A stretch of 41,967 nucleotides of DNA from Entamoeba invadens IP1 (taxonomy: Eukaryota; Evosea; Mastigamoebida; Endamoebidae), in NCBI RefSeq assembly GCF_000330505.1, contig NW_004191816.1:46730-88696 (forward strand), read 5' to 3'. Made by a program: the position numbers and the translations under genes. The notes below the pieces were generated by a model. The model was not told the DNA's origin. It searched no databases and saw only the letters and a list, made by a program, of their open reading frames with translations. Positions 21,636 to 31,892 of the stretch are shown here, piece by piece (within the stretch, counting starts at the first letter, position 1; each line of letters starts with the position of its first letter).

Positions 21636-23723
21636 ATGGTTGTTCTTGAACTCTCGTTTTTGGTACGAGTTGTGCTCGAACTTCATTACAAAGAAGATTT
21701 GATTCATTTCTTATTAATAAACCACAAGTGTGAAGATGTTCTACATTCCTTAAAACTTACTCCACGATTTCGTAATACGCCGTCACTATTATGGTTTCTT
21801 GAACATTTTTCTCCCGACACGATTGCAGTTTTTTGTTTTGATGAAACACTTCTTTCATTTCTTCCATCTATATCTTGTATTCGTTCACCTGATTTAGAGT
21901 CTTTATATTCGTCTAATTCACTCACAGAAAACGCCATTCAAAACATCTTTCCAAAAATAGTTTCGATAACACTTGACTCGACAATACCGTCATTTGGTGA
22001 CAACGAAAATGATTCAACAAAAGTAGCATCCATTGTGATCGCAAACTCATTACTTTTAAATCATGTTAACACTTTATATGGAGACTTGGCTTCAATAGCG
22101 TTGTATTTAGAGAAGTACACTGAATATGGAAAGTACAAGTATGTGCATCTTCCAAAAATAATTCACGCAAATTCTCTTCGTGGGTATGCAATGCTTTATA
22201 ATGAAGAAATTGTCAATTTATTGCGTCGAATATTGTTGTGTGTACCAGACAACGGTACACATGACATTTCCATCGTTTTCTATCGGCAACTTACTTTAAA
22301 AGAAATAGAGAATTCTGGTGACTTATTTAGAAGAGTAAAATATTATTATATTCACGCACATACTTTGATGGGAGAGAAGTGGAATGAACAGATATATTGT
22401 AATAAAGGTAAAATGCGTATAGAAGGACAGATTTATGGTGATACAAAACGTGTTATAGATCACATCGTGGATAAAGTCTACCCATCTACTTTATTTCAAC
22501 AACAAGTGAACAACATATATCAGAATGACATCTGGGAAATATCTAAATGCATAGAGACGTATATTCTGAGTCAATCACGTTTGAATGAAATGACTCAATT
22601 CCCAATTGATATGTCAACTGTAAAATTTGTGTTTCTAAATACAGTCTTCAATTTTGAGTTTACAAACAGCTTTATGTGTGTCGAAAAACTGTCAATTAAA
22701 GAGTGCAAAAATATTATATTTGATGAGAATTGTGCTCTACCGAAACTCACCAGTCTACGTGTTCTTTTATCAAATGATATCATTTTTAAAGGCAACTCAA
22801 ACACTCAAATTGAATCAATTTTTTGTTACAATGTACAACAATTCAAGTGTACAAGAAAAATCGATCTAATCAGAAAAGTAATTTTATTGTATTGCAAAGA
22901 TTTTGAAATGTGCGAATTGGATATTCCAAACACTGATATAAACACGCCAAAAAGTAAAGATGATAACAAATGCAATACAAATAATATAAATAAGAGTAGA
23001 AATATCTACATTGAATGCAGCGAAAATTTAATATTTTGTAATACAACTTTCAACCAAATTTTGATATTTGATAGTGACTCGACAGTTTCAAATGACTTAG
23101 ATGACTTAAATGAAAAGACGAATTATTCGATGAGACGATTTGTTCCAATGACTGATGGCGTCGAAGTTGAAAATGGAATCATAACAGAAAAAATGCACGA
23201 CTCAGAGACATTAGATATGGTCGTTTCTCGTTATTTGAGTACATATAATATTACAGATAACTTGGTTGTAAGAAATATCAACAAGAAAGAAGTTGACGTG
23301 ATCAAAGGGATTAGTTATTTTGAAATAAGTGTGGAGGGGTATAGTGTCATTTCTATTGGATTAATAGACCAAATAAATTACAGAGAGTTTGAAGGAAGTC
23401 AAGTCGGGTGGAGAAAACACTCCGTTGCAATGCATTCCGACGACGGTAAAATATTTTTTGATGGCAAAACAATTGAAAATGTGAATGAAAAGAAATGTGC
23501 GTTTGCTTCTGTTACAGGCGTGAAGAAAACGGTGGGGTGCGGTTTTATTATGAACACTAAAGAAGCGTTTTTTACAGTTGAAAGTGAGCTGATGTGTAAA
23601 GTAAAAACTGATTTTACACTAGTTTCTGCTGCTATTGGATTTAGAATCACAAACCCAATAACGGTGAATTACGGAAAAAGGCCTTTTGTGTTTGACTTAA
23701 AAACCATCGACAAGGATATTTGA
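21636..23723 (+). CDS. 695-aa protein: F-box-like N-terminus plus C-terminal SPRY domain
   Basis: A continuous frame from ATG 21636, without signal peptide or membrane helix. Residues 1-80 (L-V-R-V-V-L-E-L...D-L-I-H-F-L-L-I-N-H-K-C) resemble the F-box-like lead of the 11826 and 24435 proteins. The middle (about 80-520) is leucine/isoleucine-rich with irregular LRR-like strands and an Asn/Lys-rich low-complexity patch near 440-460. Residues about 556-690 fit a SPRY domain: SYFEISVEG 560-568, SIGL 573-576, VGWRKHSVAMHSDDGKIFFDG (590-610), a TVGCGF strand 632-637, a FFTVESELM-type strand, AAIGF and a final VNYGKRPF. SPRY domains bind protein or peptide partners. If the N-terminus is a true F-box, the protein could be a substrate adaptor; this is inference. 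No enzymatic motif is seen. Confidence 0.92.
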   Translation: MVVLELSFLVRVVLELHYKEDLIHFLLINHKCEDVLHSLKLTPRFRNTPSLLWFLEHFSPDTIAVFCFDETLLSFLPSISCIRSPDLESLYSSNSLTENAIQNIFPKIVSITLDSTIPSFGDNENDSTKVASIVIANSLLLNHVNTLYGDLASIALYLEKYTEYGKYKYVHLPKIIHANSLRGYAMLYNEEIVNLLRRILLCVPDNGTHDISIVFYRQLTLKEIENSGDLFRRVKYYYIHAHTLMGEKWNEQIYCNKGKMRIEGQIYGDTKRVIDHIVDKVYPSTLFQQQVNNIYQNDIWEISKCIETYILSQSRLNEMTQFPIDMSTVKFVFLNTVFNFEFTNSFMCVEKLSIKECKNIIFDENCALPKLTSLRVLLSNDIIFKGNSNTQIESIFCYNVQQFKCTRKIDLIRKVILLYCKDFEMCELDIPNTDINTPKSKDDNKCNTNNINKSRNIYIECSENLIFCNTTFNQILIFDSDSTVSNDLDDLNEKTNYSMRRFVPMTDGVEVENGIITEKMHDSETLDMVVSRYLSTYNITDNLVVRNINKKEVDVIKGISYFEISVEGYSVISIGLIDQINYREFEGSQVGWRKHSVAMHSDDGKIFFDGKTIENVNEKKCAFASVTGVKKTVGCGFIMNTKEAFFTVESELMCKVKTDFTLVSAAIGFRITNPITVNYGKRPFVFDLKTIDKDI

Positions 23724-24434
23724 AATCGGTTTGATAATCATAAGGTATCAATTTTAACATTAATAAATGTTTTTCCTTAAATATTTATATTTTATTAATT
23801 ATTGATTTAAAACGTTTTATCCCCAGGAAGTCACTTGTTTTTGCCATTTTTTTTTATTGCTGGAATATGAAAACTAGATTTTATACAGATCTTTTTGTAA
23901 ATAAAAAAAACAAAACAAAACGAATAACAATAAACGTTTTAAAACGATTTTCAATGACTGCCCATCTTATTTTAATAATTTTGACACAGGCAAAATTAAG
24001 AATCTCACTCCCCAGTAAACATTATTTAACGCAAATTTGTTGATATCGTTTGTCTCATTAACAAACCTTTTGCAACATAACATTTTCTTTGGCAACAAGA
24101 CAAACTGGTAGTAAGTATTACCATTTTATATAAAAATAAGAAAATACACACCAATAACCAAAACTTCTCTTTATGTTGATTAAAGGCGTAGTGTAGAGAC
24201 TTTAAGCATCAAATGAGTATAATTTTAAAAGTTCTGTTTTTGTATAAAATCATCCAAAAACAATTTCAAAATTGACAAAACATCAATCTTTTTAGATAAA
24301 GCAAATGTCCATACTGTAGATGTGTTAAAAAAATAAAAATTTTTAATTGTTTTTAACATTTTATCATTTTTTTAATTTAGAGCAAAAAATCCCCTGACAT
24401 GGCAAATTTATACTAAAACAAGTTTTCAAATCTC
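23724..24434. other. intergenic spacer between convergent genes
   Basis: About 710 bases between the 3' ends of the SPRY gene (+) and the BspA-type gene (-). It must contain both transcription ends. It is AT-rich with a slightly less biased patch around 23990-24130. I see no RNA gene, repeat or ORF. Confidence 0.55.
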
Positions 24435-25361
24435 TTAATTAAAAACACACCCTTTTTTCTCAAAACAAACACGAGTTGAGCTATCGAAACTACTTAAATT
24501 GAGTTTTTCGACACTCAGAGGGATAACTACTTGTTTCAGCCGTTTGCAGTTAATAAAGCAATTATTATTGATAATTTTCACACTTTTTGATATAACAACA
24601 TTTGTGAGTTTTTCACATCCATCAAAGCAGTTTTCTCCAATTTTAGTCACTCCAAATGGTATTTCAATCTGATTCAAATTTTTACAACCGTTAAAAGTCC
24701 ACCTTTCTAATACTTCAATTCCACTTGGAATATTTATAGCACTCAATTTACTACAACTAAAAAATGCACCTCTTTCTAAGACCGAGAGATACTTTGGCAT
24801 GGTGACTCTCATTAAATCAAAACATGCACCAAAACAATTGATACCAATAGATGTCACTTTACTTGGGATATCAATCTCTATTATCAAAGAACCAAAAAAA
24901 CACGACTCATCCAAACGTGTCACACATGGCGGAATTTTTGAGCCAAAAACAGAGGCGTCATGGTTTGAAAACGAAACTCTTTTAAATACAAAGTTGTTTG
25001 TTTTGTTCATATCTACAACTGAATATGGGACTATGTACCACACATTTACTTTATAAAAATGCACTTGAGTGTTGTGTTGTATTGGTTCTAATGAAGAATT
25101 CAACATGTTTGTGTGTTCTTTTTGTTGATTTGAAGACATAAATGTGTTTCCAAAGTTACATTCTGACGAAGACCACAAATTGAGTGTTTCAATAGCTGGA
25201 AAGTGTTTTAATGTTTGATGTGTAATAGGTATTGGGTTAAAGTGAAACTTGGAAAGATTTGTATAAAACTTTTTGCAAACAGTTTCTAAATTGATGAAGT
25301 CACTTATCATTGAAAAGTATTGTGAAACTATCATTATGTGGTAACTATCAAGTCTTTTCAT
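24435..25361 (-). CDS. BspA-type leucine-rich repeat protein
   Basis: A 308-residue protein from ATG 25361. Residues 1-70 carry the F-box-like lead segment (Y-H-I-M-I-V-S-Q-Y-F...D-F-I-N-L...V-C-K-K-F-Y...F-P-A-I-E-T-L) shared with the 11826 and 21636 proteins. From about residue 138 to the end there are consecutive LRR_5 (Treponema/BspA-like) repeats of about 23 residues with the pattern I-P-x-x-V-x-x-I-x-x-x-C-F-x-x-C-x-x-L-x-x-V, at least six copies. BspA-like LRR proteins form one of the largest families in Entamoeba; one E. histolytica member is reported at the surface, yet most lack a signal peptide, as here. The repeats suggest protein binding. The gene is short but looks complete. Confidence 0.92.
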   Translation of the reverse strand: MKRLDSYHIMIVSQYFSMISDFINLETVCKKFYTNLSKFHFNPIPITHQTLKHFPAIETLNLWSSSECNFGNTFMSSNQQKEHTNMLNSSLEPIQHNTQVHFYKVNVWYIVPYSVVDMNKTNNFVFKRVSFSNHDASVFGSKIPPCVTRLDESCFFGSLIIEIDIPSKVTSIGINCFGACFDLMRVTMPKYLSVLERGAFFSCSKLSAINIPSGIEVLERWTFNGCKNLNQIEIPFGVTKIGENCFDGCEKLTNVVISKSVKIINNNCFINCKRLKQVVIPLSVEKLNLSSFDSSTRVCFEKKGCVFN

Positions 25362-25975
25362 TGTTTTTTAAGTTCTTGGTTTTATTTTTTTTTAAAATAA
25401 CATAAAATTAATTGAATGGATTTTATAAGTTGGTATTTATAATTACTTATTATTATTTAACTTAAAAATCAATTTAAATCAAAATCCAAAAAAATCATTA
25501 ATAAATTGGGTTTTAATGTCAATAAAAACCCAATTTAATGTAATACTGATAGCGATAATGTTTGATGTCACCAGGAATTTATTATAAATATACTTTTGTC
25601 AAACATTCTACTATAACACATAATTAAAGTACCAAAAATTTATGAAAACTAGTATTTCAAATAAAAAGAATTATTAAAATTTAGTTCTTAAATAAAAAAT
25701 ATTTATCAAAAATTCAATTAAAAATTCAATTATTTCATAAAAGTAAAACTAATGAGATAATATATTGAATTAAGAGTTAGAAAATAATTAATTATAACAC
25801 GTTTGCATATATCAATATATTTTTAATAGCACTAAAAAGCCAAAAAAAATTATATTATTAAGACAAATATTAAACATTATATTTAAAAATATTAAATAAT
25901 TAAATTATAAATGTTTAAACAAAACACTAATTTGAAATAAACAAAACAATGCAAAAGAACTTTTAAAACAATAAA
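25362..25975. other. AT-rich intergenic spacer (divergent promoters)
   Basis: About 610 bases between the BspA-type gene (-) and the Rab-like gene (+). Both promoters should lie here. A five-codon upstream ATG frame at 25949 precedes the Rab-like start by 27 bases. Nothing else is recognisable. Confidence 0.55.
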
Positions 25976-27187
25976 ATGGACGATTACAAAGGCCCTATAG
26001 AAAAGTTTGTACTGTTGGGCGACACAAACACTGGTAAAACAGTTACTCTCACTGGAATTCGTGGTGATTTAAACACAAACACAATCAATACAATTGGCGC
26101 CGCGTTCACAGTTTGTTACATATTTATTGTGTTAAATACAATTTAAACAATAGACAAAATGGTTTTATGTTGACCGGATGTTTGTTAAAGCACAATTTTG
26201 GGATACTGGTTTGTTTTTTAAAATTATATTATATTCAAAATATTTTAAAAGTAAAGAATGAATCATTATAAATATTATATTTCATTCGAATTTTTACTAT
26301 TTATTATAATAATAGTATATTATTTATAAATATCTAATATAAAGAGGTAATTATACTAAACAATATGTATTTTATTTAGAATTTAAATTTTGACATATTC
26401 TATTCAAAATATGAATAGAATATGTTTGTTTTTCGTTTAAAAAAATTTAAATTAATAAATAAGATTAATCAAATAGCCGGAGTTGAACGATATCGCAGTC
26501 TATTACCAATGTATTACAGGTTTGTTTGATTATTTGTAGTTTTAAAAGTGTCATTACATTAACATAATTAACATTATTGCGATTGATAGTTGTTATTAAT
26601 TAAAAATACAATAATAAGATTCTAAAAACAATATAAATACATATTACGTGTTGTTATTGAAAAAAATATAAAATAGTATTCGTTATTTTAACAAATTCAA
26701 TTGAAAAAAAATGATGTGTCTTTATTTATGTAATTGTTATTCAAAAACACTAGAATAACAAATTAAGCTCAACTAATACGAAAAAAAAATAATAATAGAA
26801 AATCAATAAACAAAATATTAAAATGTAATTTAAAATAACAAATGCAAAGATGAGAAAAAAATTAAAATAACACATTTAAATTAATTTGAATTTGACTATT
26901 TAAATTATATATTAAAATGATAAATAATTATCAGAGGAGCAAACGCCACAATTTTCTTTTATTCTGTAAATAAAAAGGAATCATTCCAACTTCTTGATCG
27001 ACTTGTTAATGAAGTAAAAAACATGACACAAAATGGTAATTACATGAAATATATCATATGTGGAACACGAATTAATCTTACCAGTCTTCGAGTTGTTTCT
27101 ATTAATGAAGCAAAAAAATTTGCAGAAGAGAATGGTTGTGTTTACGTTGAAATAGGAGAACAAGTCGACTCGTTGACAAATGTGTGA
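25976..27187 (+). CDS. divergent Rab-like small GTPase, four exons, apparent frameshift near 3' end
   Basis: Exons 25976-26110, 26154-26208, 26477-26519 and 26935-27187 join in frame to 161 codons. The P-loop is GDTNTGKT (15-22), switch I TIGAAF (39-44, as in Rab5), switch II WDTAGVERY (61-69), then PMYYRGAN (74-81). These identify a Rab-family GTPase. Oddities: the catalytic Gln of DTAGQ is Val66, the guanine-specificity motif N/TKxD reads TRIN (122-125), and the SAK motif is absent. The frame stops at 27185, about 40 residues short of a normal Rab, while another frame continues in Rab style from 27175 to 27288 and ends in a prenylation-like CDVV. Either one base is missing (mutation or sequencing error) or the gene is dying. 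Membrane trafficking is the family role; activity here is doubtful. Confidence 0.8.
26111..26153 (+). other. intron 1 of the Rab-like gene
   Basis: A 43-base intron from GTTTGTTAC to TAG. This is the classic Entamoeba 5' splice consensus and 3' end. It lies between codons (phase 0), just after TIGAAFT. Confidence 0.85.
26209..26476 (+). other. intron 2 of the Rab-like gene
   Basis: A 268-base intron from GTTTGTTTT to ATAG, interrupting the Ala codon of the WDTAG motif (phase 1). It is longer than typical Entamoeba introns. Confidence 0.85.
26520..26934 (+). other. intron 3 of the Rab-like gene
   Basis: A 415-base intron starting GTTTGTTTG and interrupting the Arg codon of YYRGA (phase 2). 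The 3' end that preserves the frame is ATCAG rather than the usual TAG, so this acceptor is slightly less certain. Confidence 0.75.
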
Positions 27188-27288
27188 TTGGCGAAGAGTT
27201 TGATTTTATTGATAATAAAAATAATGATGTACCACAGATCCTCAGAAAAACAGAAATACCCCAAAACAAAAAGTGTGATGTTGTTTAA
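27175..27288 (+). other. orphan C-terminal frame of the Rab-like gene
   Basis: A frame of 37 codons, offset by one from the main frame, starts with DKCVIGEEF, like the last helix of a Rab, runs through a hydrophilic hypervariable tail and ends KKCDVV before TAA. CDVV fits a C-terminal prenylation box. It overlaps the last codons of the main frame, so it looks like the displaced true C-terminus. Confidence 0.7.
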
Positions 27289-28679
27289 TTCTTTTTTGGT
27301 TTATTATTTAAATTCGTTTTTATGATGCCAACTGATAATATAATTTGTCATTTATGATTCAAAAACGTATTTGTATCATCACATTGAAAACGTAATATAT
27401 ATTTAATTAACATGGTTTTTGTTTATAATTGATTAATTTATAAAATATTTAATTAAAATGCATCACAAAATGGTCATACGACTTTTAAAACATATTATTT
27501 ACACAAAAGGCTTACTCTGAAAAACGATTTCTTTAAAAATTCAATACAAAGACTTTTTGTTATGTTTTGTTTTTTAACTTTTCTTTACGAAAATATTATC
27601 ATACAATAAAAAGTGTCTTGTTGTGGGTGACGTCTATTTGTAAGTCAATGGACCAATCTAATGCAAAACCCACAAATTATTATTTTGCTTTGGAACTTTA
27701 AATTTAGGTATACTTAAATAAAAATTGTAGTATTTTTATTATTAAAATATTCTAATATCATTAAAATCTTTTATTTTTAATGTTTAAAATAGTGAAAAGA
27801 ATTTAAATTCACAATTCCATGATATACCCACAAATAAATATTATTCTCTGTTTAAAAATCCACAAATGGATGCTTTTTACTGTAATATTATTTTTAACAT
27901 CTTATTTATTTTACATGTCATTTATTTTTTTTATTTATCGTTTACATAATAATTTTAATAATTAAAAGCGTTGTTTTATCAAGTTATTTTATAATTAATA
28001 AAAATGATCTATTTTGTATTTTTTTCAAAAATATAATTCAAAAATAATTTATGTTTTATATAAAATAAATACAGGTAGAGACAATCGGATACCGTTGTTT
28101 ATTCCCCAAACGTTGTTCACCTCAGAATCTACTAAATAATGGCCAAATCTTCTATAAAAATTAAATATTAAAATAGAACATTAATAAACATACCAATAAC
28201 ATTTTCTTTTTCATATTATGTTTTACTTTTTCCAAATCAAAACGAAAATAAAACCAACAAAATCAGTTAGTTTAAATATCTTCTCGTTTTTTTTGTCGTA
28301 ATCAACAAACGCCTTAGAAATTATGCCAAAATGACGATTTCTAGTTGAGACCGTTCAATCGGCGAGAGTTGGCTGGTTTAAAACTGTTGAGTTGGAGATG
28401 TGGAGGTTGTTCCGTCGGGTCGTTGTGGCACAGAGCCACTTCTAGTTTGTTAATTTGTGTTTTCAATTCAATTTAATACAAATAACAAACATCTTATGTT
28501 TTTTAGTTCAAAGATACTGTTTAAGTTCTCTAAAATAAAGGTAAAATTTTAAGTGTTTTGTTGGCTCTGTTATTCACTCTTTTTCCAATGATAAGTCTGT
28601 ATTATTTAAAGGGTTTTTAATAGAATATTTTATAGTTTTGTTTATAATGTTATAATATTTTTATTTATCATTCAATTTA
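27289..28679. other. AT-rich intergenic region
   Basis: About 1.4 kb without a credible long ORF. A G/C-richer island at 28336-28446 (listed separately) is the only strong compositional feature. On the minus strand, a stretch downstream of a TAG (about 28153 to 28052) is open for roughly 34 codons and could be an exon remnant, but I cannot connect it to a start. Confidence 0.5.
28336..28446. other. G/C-rich island, possible exon remnant or non-coding RNA
   Basis: About 110 bases near 50% G+C in DNA that is otherwise around 20%. On the minus strand the island lies between a TAG acceptor-like site (28446-28444) and a GTTTGTTGAT donor-like site about 130 bases further on (near 28310), as an Entamoeba exon would be, but every frame between them has a stop. 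It does not fold as a tRNA: the TTCAATC loop lacks the required G53-C61 pair. An RNA gene or dead exon are both possible. Confidence 0.35.
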
Positions 28680-28704
28680 CAGATAACATAAATATTGGGT
28701 GTCA
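28680..28704 (+). repeat. left terminal inverted repeat of pogo-like element
   Basis: Twenty-five bases beginning CAGATAACATAAA, preceded by TA. Pairs with 31011-31035 at 23 of 25 positions. Confidence 0.92.
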
Positions 28705-28931
28705 AAGAAATATTAAGTGTCAACGCTCTATAAATAAAAATTCAATTGACTGTTTTGATTATTTATTTATTAATTCGGGATTTATGCGCCCATTTATTTT
28801 TAATTCATGGAAATTGGGTGTCAGAAAACCAAATCCCTTTGTTTTTTTTTTCTTATTTAGAAAAACTCTTAAATAAAAAAAACGAAATGACTTATATGAA
28901 AAAACTCGTTTTTACAATCATTGTCTACATT

Positions 28932-30757
28932 TTAAAGAACTCTCCAGTCTTCTTCACTAAGTTTAAAATACTCCAGAAGTGTCAAAACTTGTCCATCAAA
29001 TCTATCATTTATTAAAGTGGTTTGTTCAATTCTACACATTTTTCTATCAAACTCTTAATATTAGAAAATGTTCTCGTATTATCTTCAAGCATATTTGACA
29101 TAGTCTGGATGTGTTCGAGAAGAAGAGTATTATTTATCTTTCTTCGTCCTTGTTATAAATTTGACACATTAAACAACTTGACATCATCTGTTGGAACCAT
29201 CAAAACGCTCATAATGTTTGTCATTGGGAATACATTGGTTTGAAAAAATAGTTTGTACTCTTCTATTAAACGACTTGCTGATCTAATGTCAACGTACATT
29301 TTAAAACCATCATTTTTAAAAACAAAAATAATACCTGCTCTTTTAAAAGAAGACACAATGACTTCATGTGTGGCTGAGATGTCCTTGCATTAATGATTTT
29401 ATAAATTGATAATTTAAGTCTCTCACCAGTAGCGACTCTCTCTTGTTTGCCTTTGGTGGCATCTCTAGCAATGTTGCTCTCCATTGCAATACATTTTACT
29501 ATTTCTTCGAGAGCTCCTCTCAAATTGATATTGGGTTCTTCTAAATCATCAATTGGAACAGTAAAAGCACTGTTGTTTATGACTGGCGTTCTCTTTAATG
29601 CAACTGAAAGAGAAGAACTTTCCACTGATGTACGGAAAAAAGGAGTTCTCATGTTGCTTTTCTTTTTCCAGACTCCAAACAATGCCAGGTCTAGCGGTTG
29701 AACAAGATGAGAGCAATGAGCAGTATATTTATGGAGTACAATGTGATACCGTTGCAGTTCTTTTTTGAGTGTATCAAAGTCATGACGGCTAAAACCATCC
29801 ATAGTAATAACTGCAACAGTATCATGGGGAATCTTGAGAAGAAAACGTTTTGCAATGATGAACGGTACAACCACTGTAAACATCCATTCGACAAATATAT
29901 CTTTGGTTGCGAACCCAGTACTACAATAAAAGAATGAGACGTCTGAATTAGATTTGATTAAATCTACGTTGATTGATTTATTGGCGATGATGACACCTGT
30001 GCAAACCAATGACCCATCCAAACAAATCATGCAAATAACAGTTAATCTTTTATTTGATCTTTCCACACTAATTTTGATATTTTCAATTTCAACATTGTCT
30101 GATACAAGCACTTTTACAGTTTTTGATCAGCAAAATCTTGAAAACCAATTTTGTCGACATTAAAAACAAATCGAGAATATGTCCCATTAAGTTGAGCTTA
30201 TTGGATATAGTTTTCTACTACTTCAGTAGGATTAATTGACAGTCTCCCAATATCTTCCGGTTTTTTTGCCACTGACTTTAGTTTAAAGGTTCTGAGTACC
30301 CATTTTCTTATTGTTTCTTAGTTGAATTTTCTTTCTGTTATTATTTCTACCAATTTTTCAGAAGACGCCATTGTGAGGGCAAGCTTTTCTCTTGAACAAT
30401 ACTTGACACATGAATTTGTTATATACTCTGTTATATCATCAAAAAAACTTGGTCTTCCCACACTCCTACTACCCAATTTAAGTCTTCAGTATATTGTAAT
30501 ATCTCTTTCTGAACTACTTTATTGTGAATTCCAAACAATACTTTAACAACTCTATATGTAACCACTGGAACATTTCCATATGAAGAGTACAATAAACCAA
30601 TCTGTTCTTTTCCAGATTTAATTTTGAAAAACAAAGAATCATACTCAAAAAAGTTTAATATCTCTTCGGCGTTTTTAATATCTCTCAATGTATAGTTTGT
30701 TTTGTTTGGTGAATTATTTTCATAATTGAATTTGGCACAAAACACAATGTTAACCAT
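28932..30757 (-). pseudogene. DDE_1 (pogo/Tigger-like) transposase, broken
   Basis: Fragments in shifting frames on the minus strand form one transposase. From 30757 a 108-codon N-terminal part, presumably DNA-binding, is followed by GRPSFFDDITEYI in another frame. In-frame TAA stops follow ITERKFN and VENYIQ. The catalytic core shows FNVDKIGF (first Asp), VAVITMDGF (second Asp) and HLVQPLDLALFGVWKKK (third Asp). The largest frame (30111-29266) begins with GTG, not a start. A further shift near 29350 and later stops precede the remaining C-terminus, ending at 28932. The protein cannot be made. Known relatives cut and paste DNA at TA sites. Confidence 0.9.
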
Positions 30758-31010
30758 TTCTTCAAAACAATAAATTCAAATGATTAATTTTTTCACTTTT
30801 GTCGGTTTTGTAATTTCTGGATGTTGTTGAATAAATACAGGTGACATATTAATCATCAATTTTAAAGGAACGACGACATGAATAATTTGAATTGAAAATG
30901 GATTTGTGGGGAATGTTTTTTTTGGATCGATATTTGTTTTTTATTTTTTTTTATTTTTTTGTTTAAATTTTGTTATTTAAACAAATGTACACTTTTTGAA
31001 GTAAAAAGTC

Positions 31011-31035
31011 TGACACCCAATAATTATGCTATCTG
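31011..31035 (-). repeat. right terminal inverted repeat of pogo-like element
   Basis: Reverse-complement partner of 28680-28704, followed by TA at 31036-31037. Its outer bases also match the MITE at 19073-19269. Confidence 0.92.
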
Positions 31036-31327
31036 TAATTATAAATAAATAAAGCGACACACCAAGTATTATATCAAATTAAAATTCAACTCCTATACAT
31101 TTTATTGCAAATTTTATTCATTTTTTTTTATTTAGTTCCGTTATATTTTTTTAAAAATAAACAGTTAAAGGTTCAAAAATCTATTAGAAACTATATTTTA
31201 ACTATAAAAATTCTTATAAATTAAAAAACTATCAGTTGTTGAATTTAAAAACTTTGATTTTTTGTTTTGTAATAGACCAAGTAACAAAATTAAAAAGTTT
31301 TAAACATGGTGAACTGATACTGTTTTT
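31036..31327. other. spacer between two transposons
   Basis: About 290 bases of AT-rich DNA separating the pogo-like element from the left inverted repeat of the MULE. No coding sequence is seen. It contains GTGAACT at 31309-31315, matched by the same word at 34090-34096 beyond the other end of the MULE. Confidence 0.5.
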
Positions 31328-31672
31328 ATTGGCCCACGCTATATTATACCATTTTATAGAAAACGTCCGTTATCATAAAAATAGAATAAATAAATTGAAT
31401 TGAGTGTAATTATAAAAAAACCGTCTTTAAAAGCTATCATTTAATCGGCAAATATTGGAAATATTTATCCAATAAAAACTCCCCACATTGATTTCACAGA
31501 AAACATTACAATAAAACATTTTTTATAATAATAACTTGATATACTTGTATTTTAATATTTGGTATTCTCCACACAAAATAATCATTTTTTCGTGGTTTTC
31601 TGAATCCATCTTTTTCAAAATATTAAATATTGATTTAAATAACCCAAAAATACTTGTTTTCAATCAATTATT
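31328..31672 (+). repeat. left 345-bp terminal inverted repeat of MULE
   Basis: Starts ATTGGCCCACGCTATATTAT and ends TCAATCAATTATT. Appears identical to the reverse complement of 33732-34076. Confidence 0.95.
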
Positions 31673-31892
31673 CAAACATAAACTTTTTATAATCAATACC
31701 ATGATAATTCAAAACGTCTTTATTTCTAACTGAAGTATAAATCAGGTTTAATTGTCATTATTATTATTTTAAATAACAAAGTTGTATGGTTCAAATCAAG
31801 TGTTTATATTGATATAAAAATATAAAAAAACGACTTAAAATTGGTGACTTACTTTTCAATGGGTCTTTTAAACTTGTAACTTTTTGAACTTT

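Larger units (their letters stand above)
28680..31035. mobile_element. pogo/Tigger-like Tc1-mariner transposon, inactive
   Basis: A 2356-bp element with 25-bp terminal inverted repeats starting CAGATA and ending TATTGGGTGTCA, identical at 23 of 25 positions. It is flanked by TA on both sides (28678-28679 and 31036-31037). The interior carries a minus-strand transposase of the DDE_1 (pogo/Tigger/CENP-B-like) type, broken by stops and frameshifts. GGGTGTCA also recurs inside the left end near 28815. Terminal CAG, TA duplication and the DDE motif layout agree on the family. Confidence 0.93.

Noticed and set aside
26981..27163. 60-codon minus-strand frame
   Set aside because: It lies inside exon 4 of the Rab-like gene on the opposite strand.
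28336..28446. tRNA gene in the G/C-rich island
   Set aside because: A TTCAATC word looks like a T-loop, but position 61 cannot pair with G53 and no acceptor or anticodon arms can be drawn.
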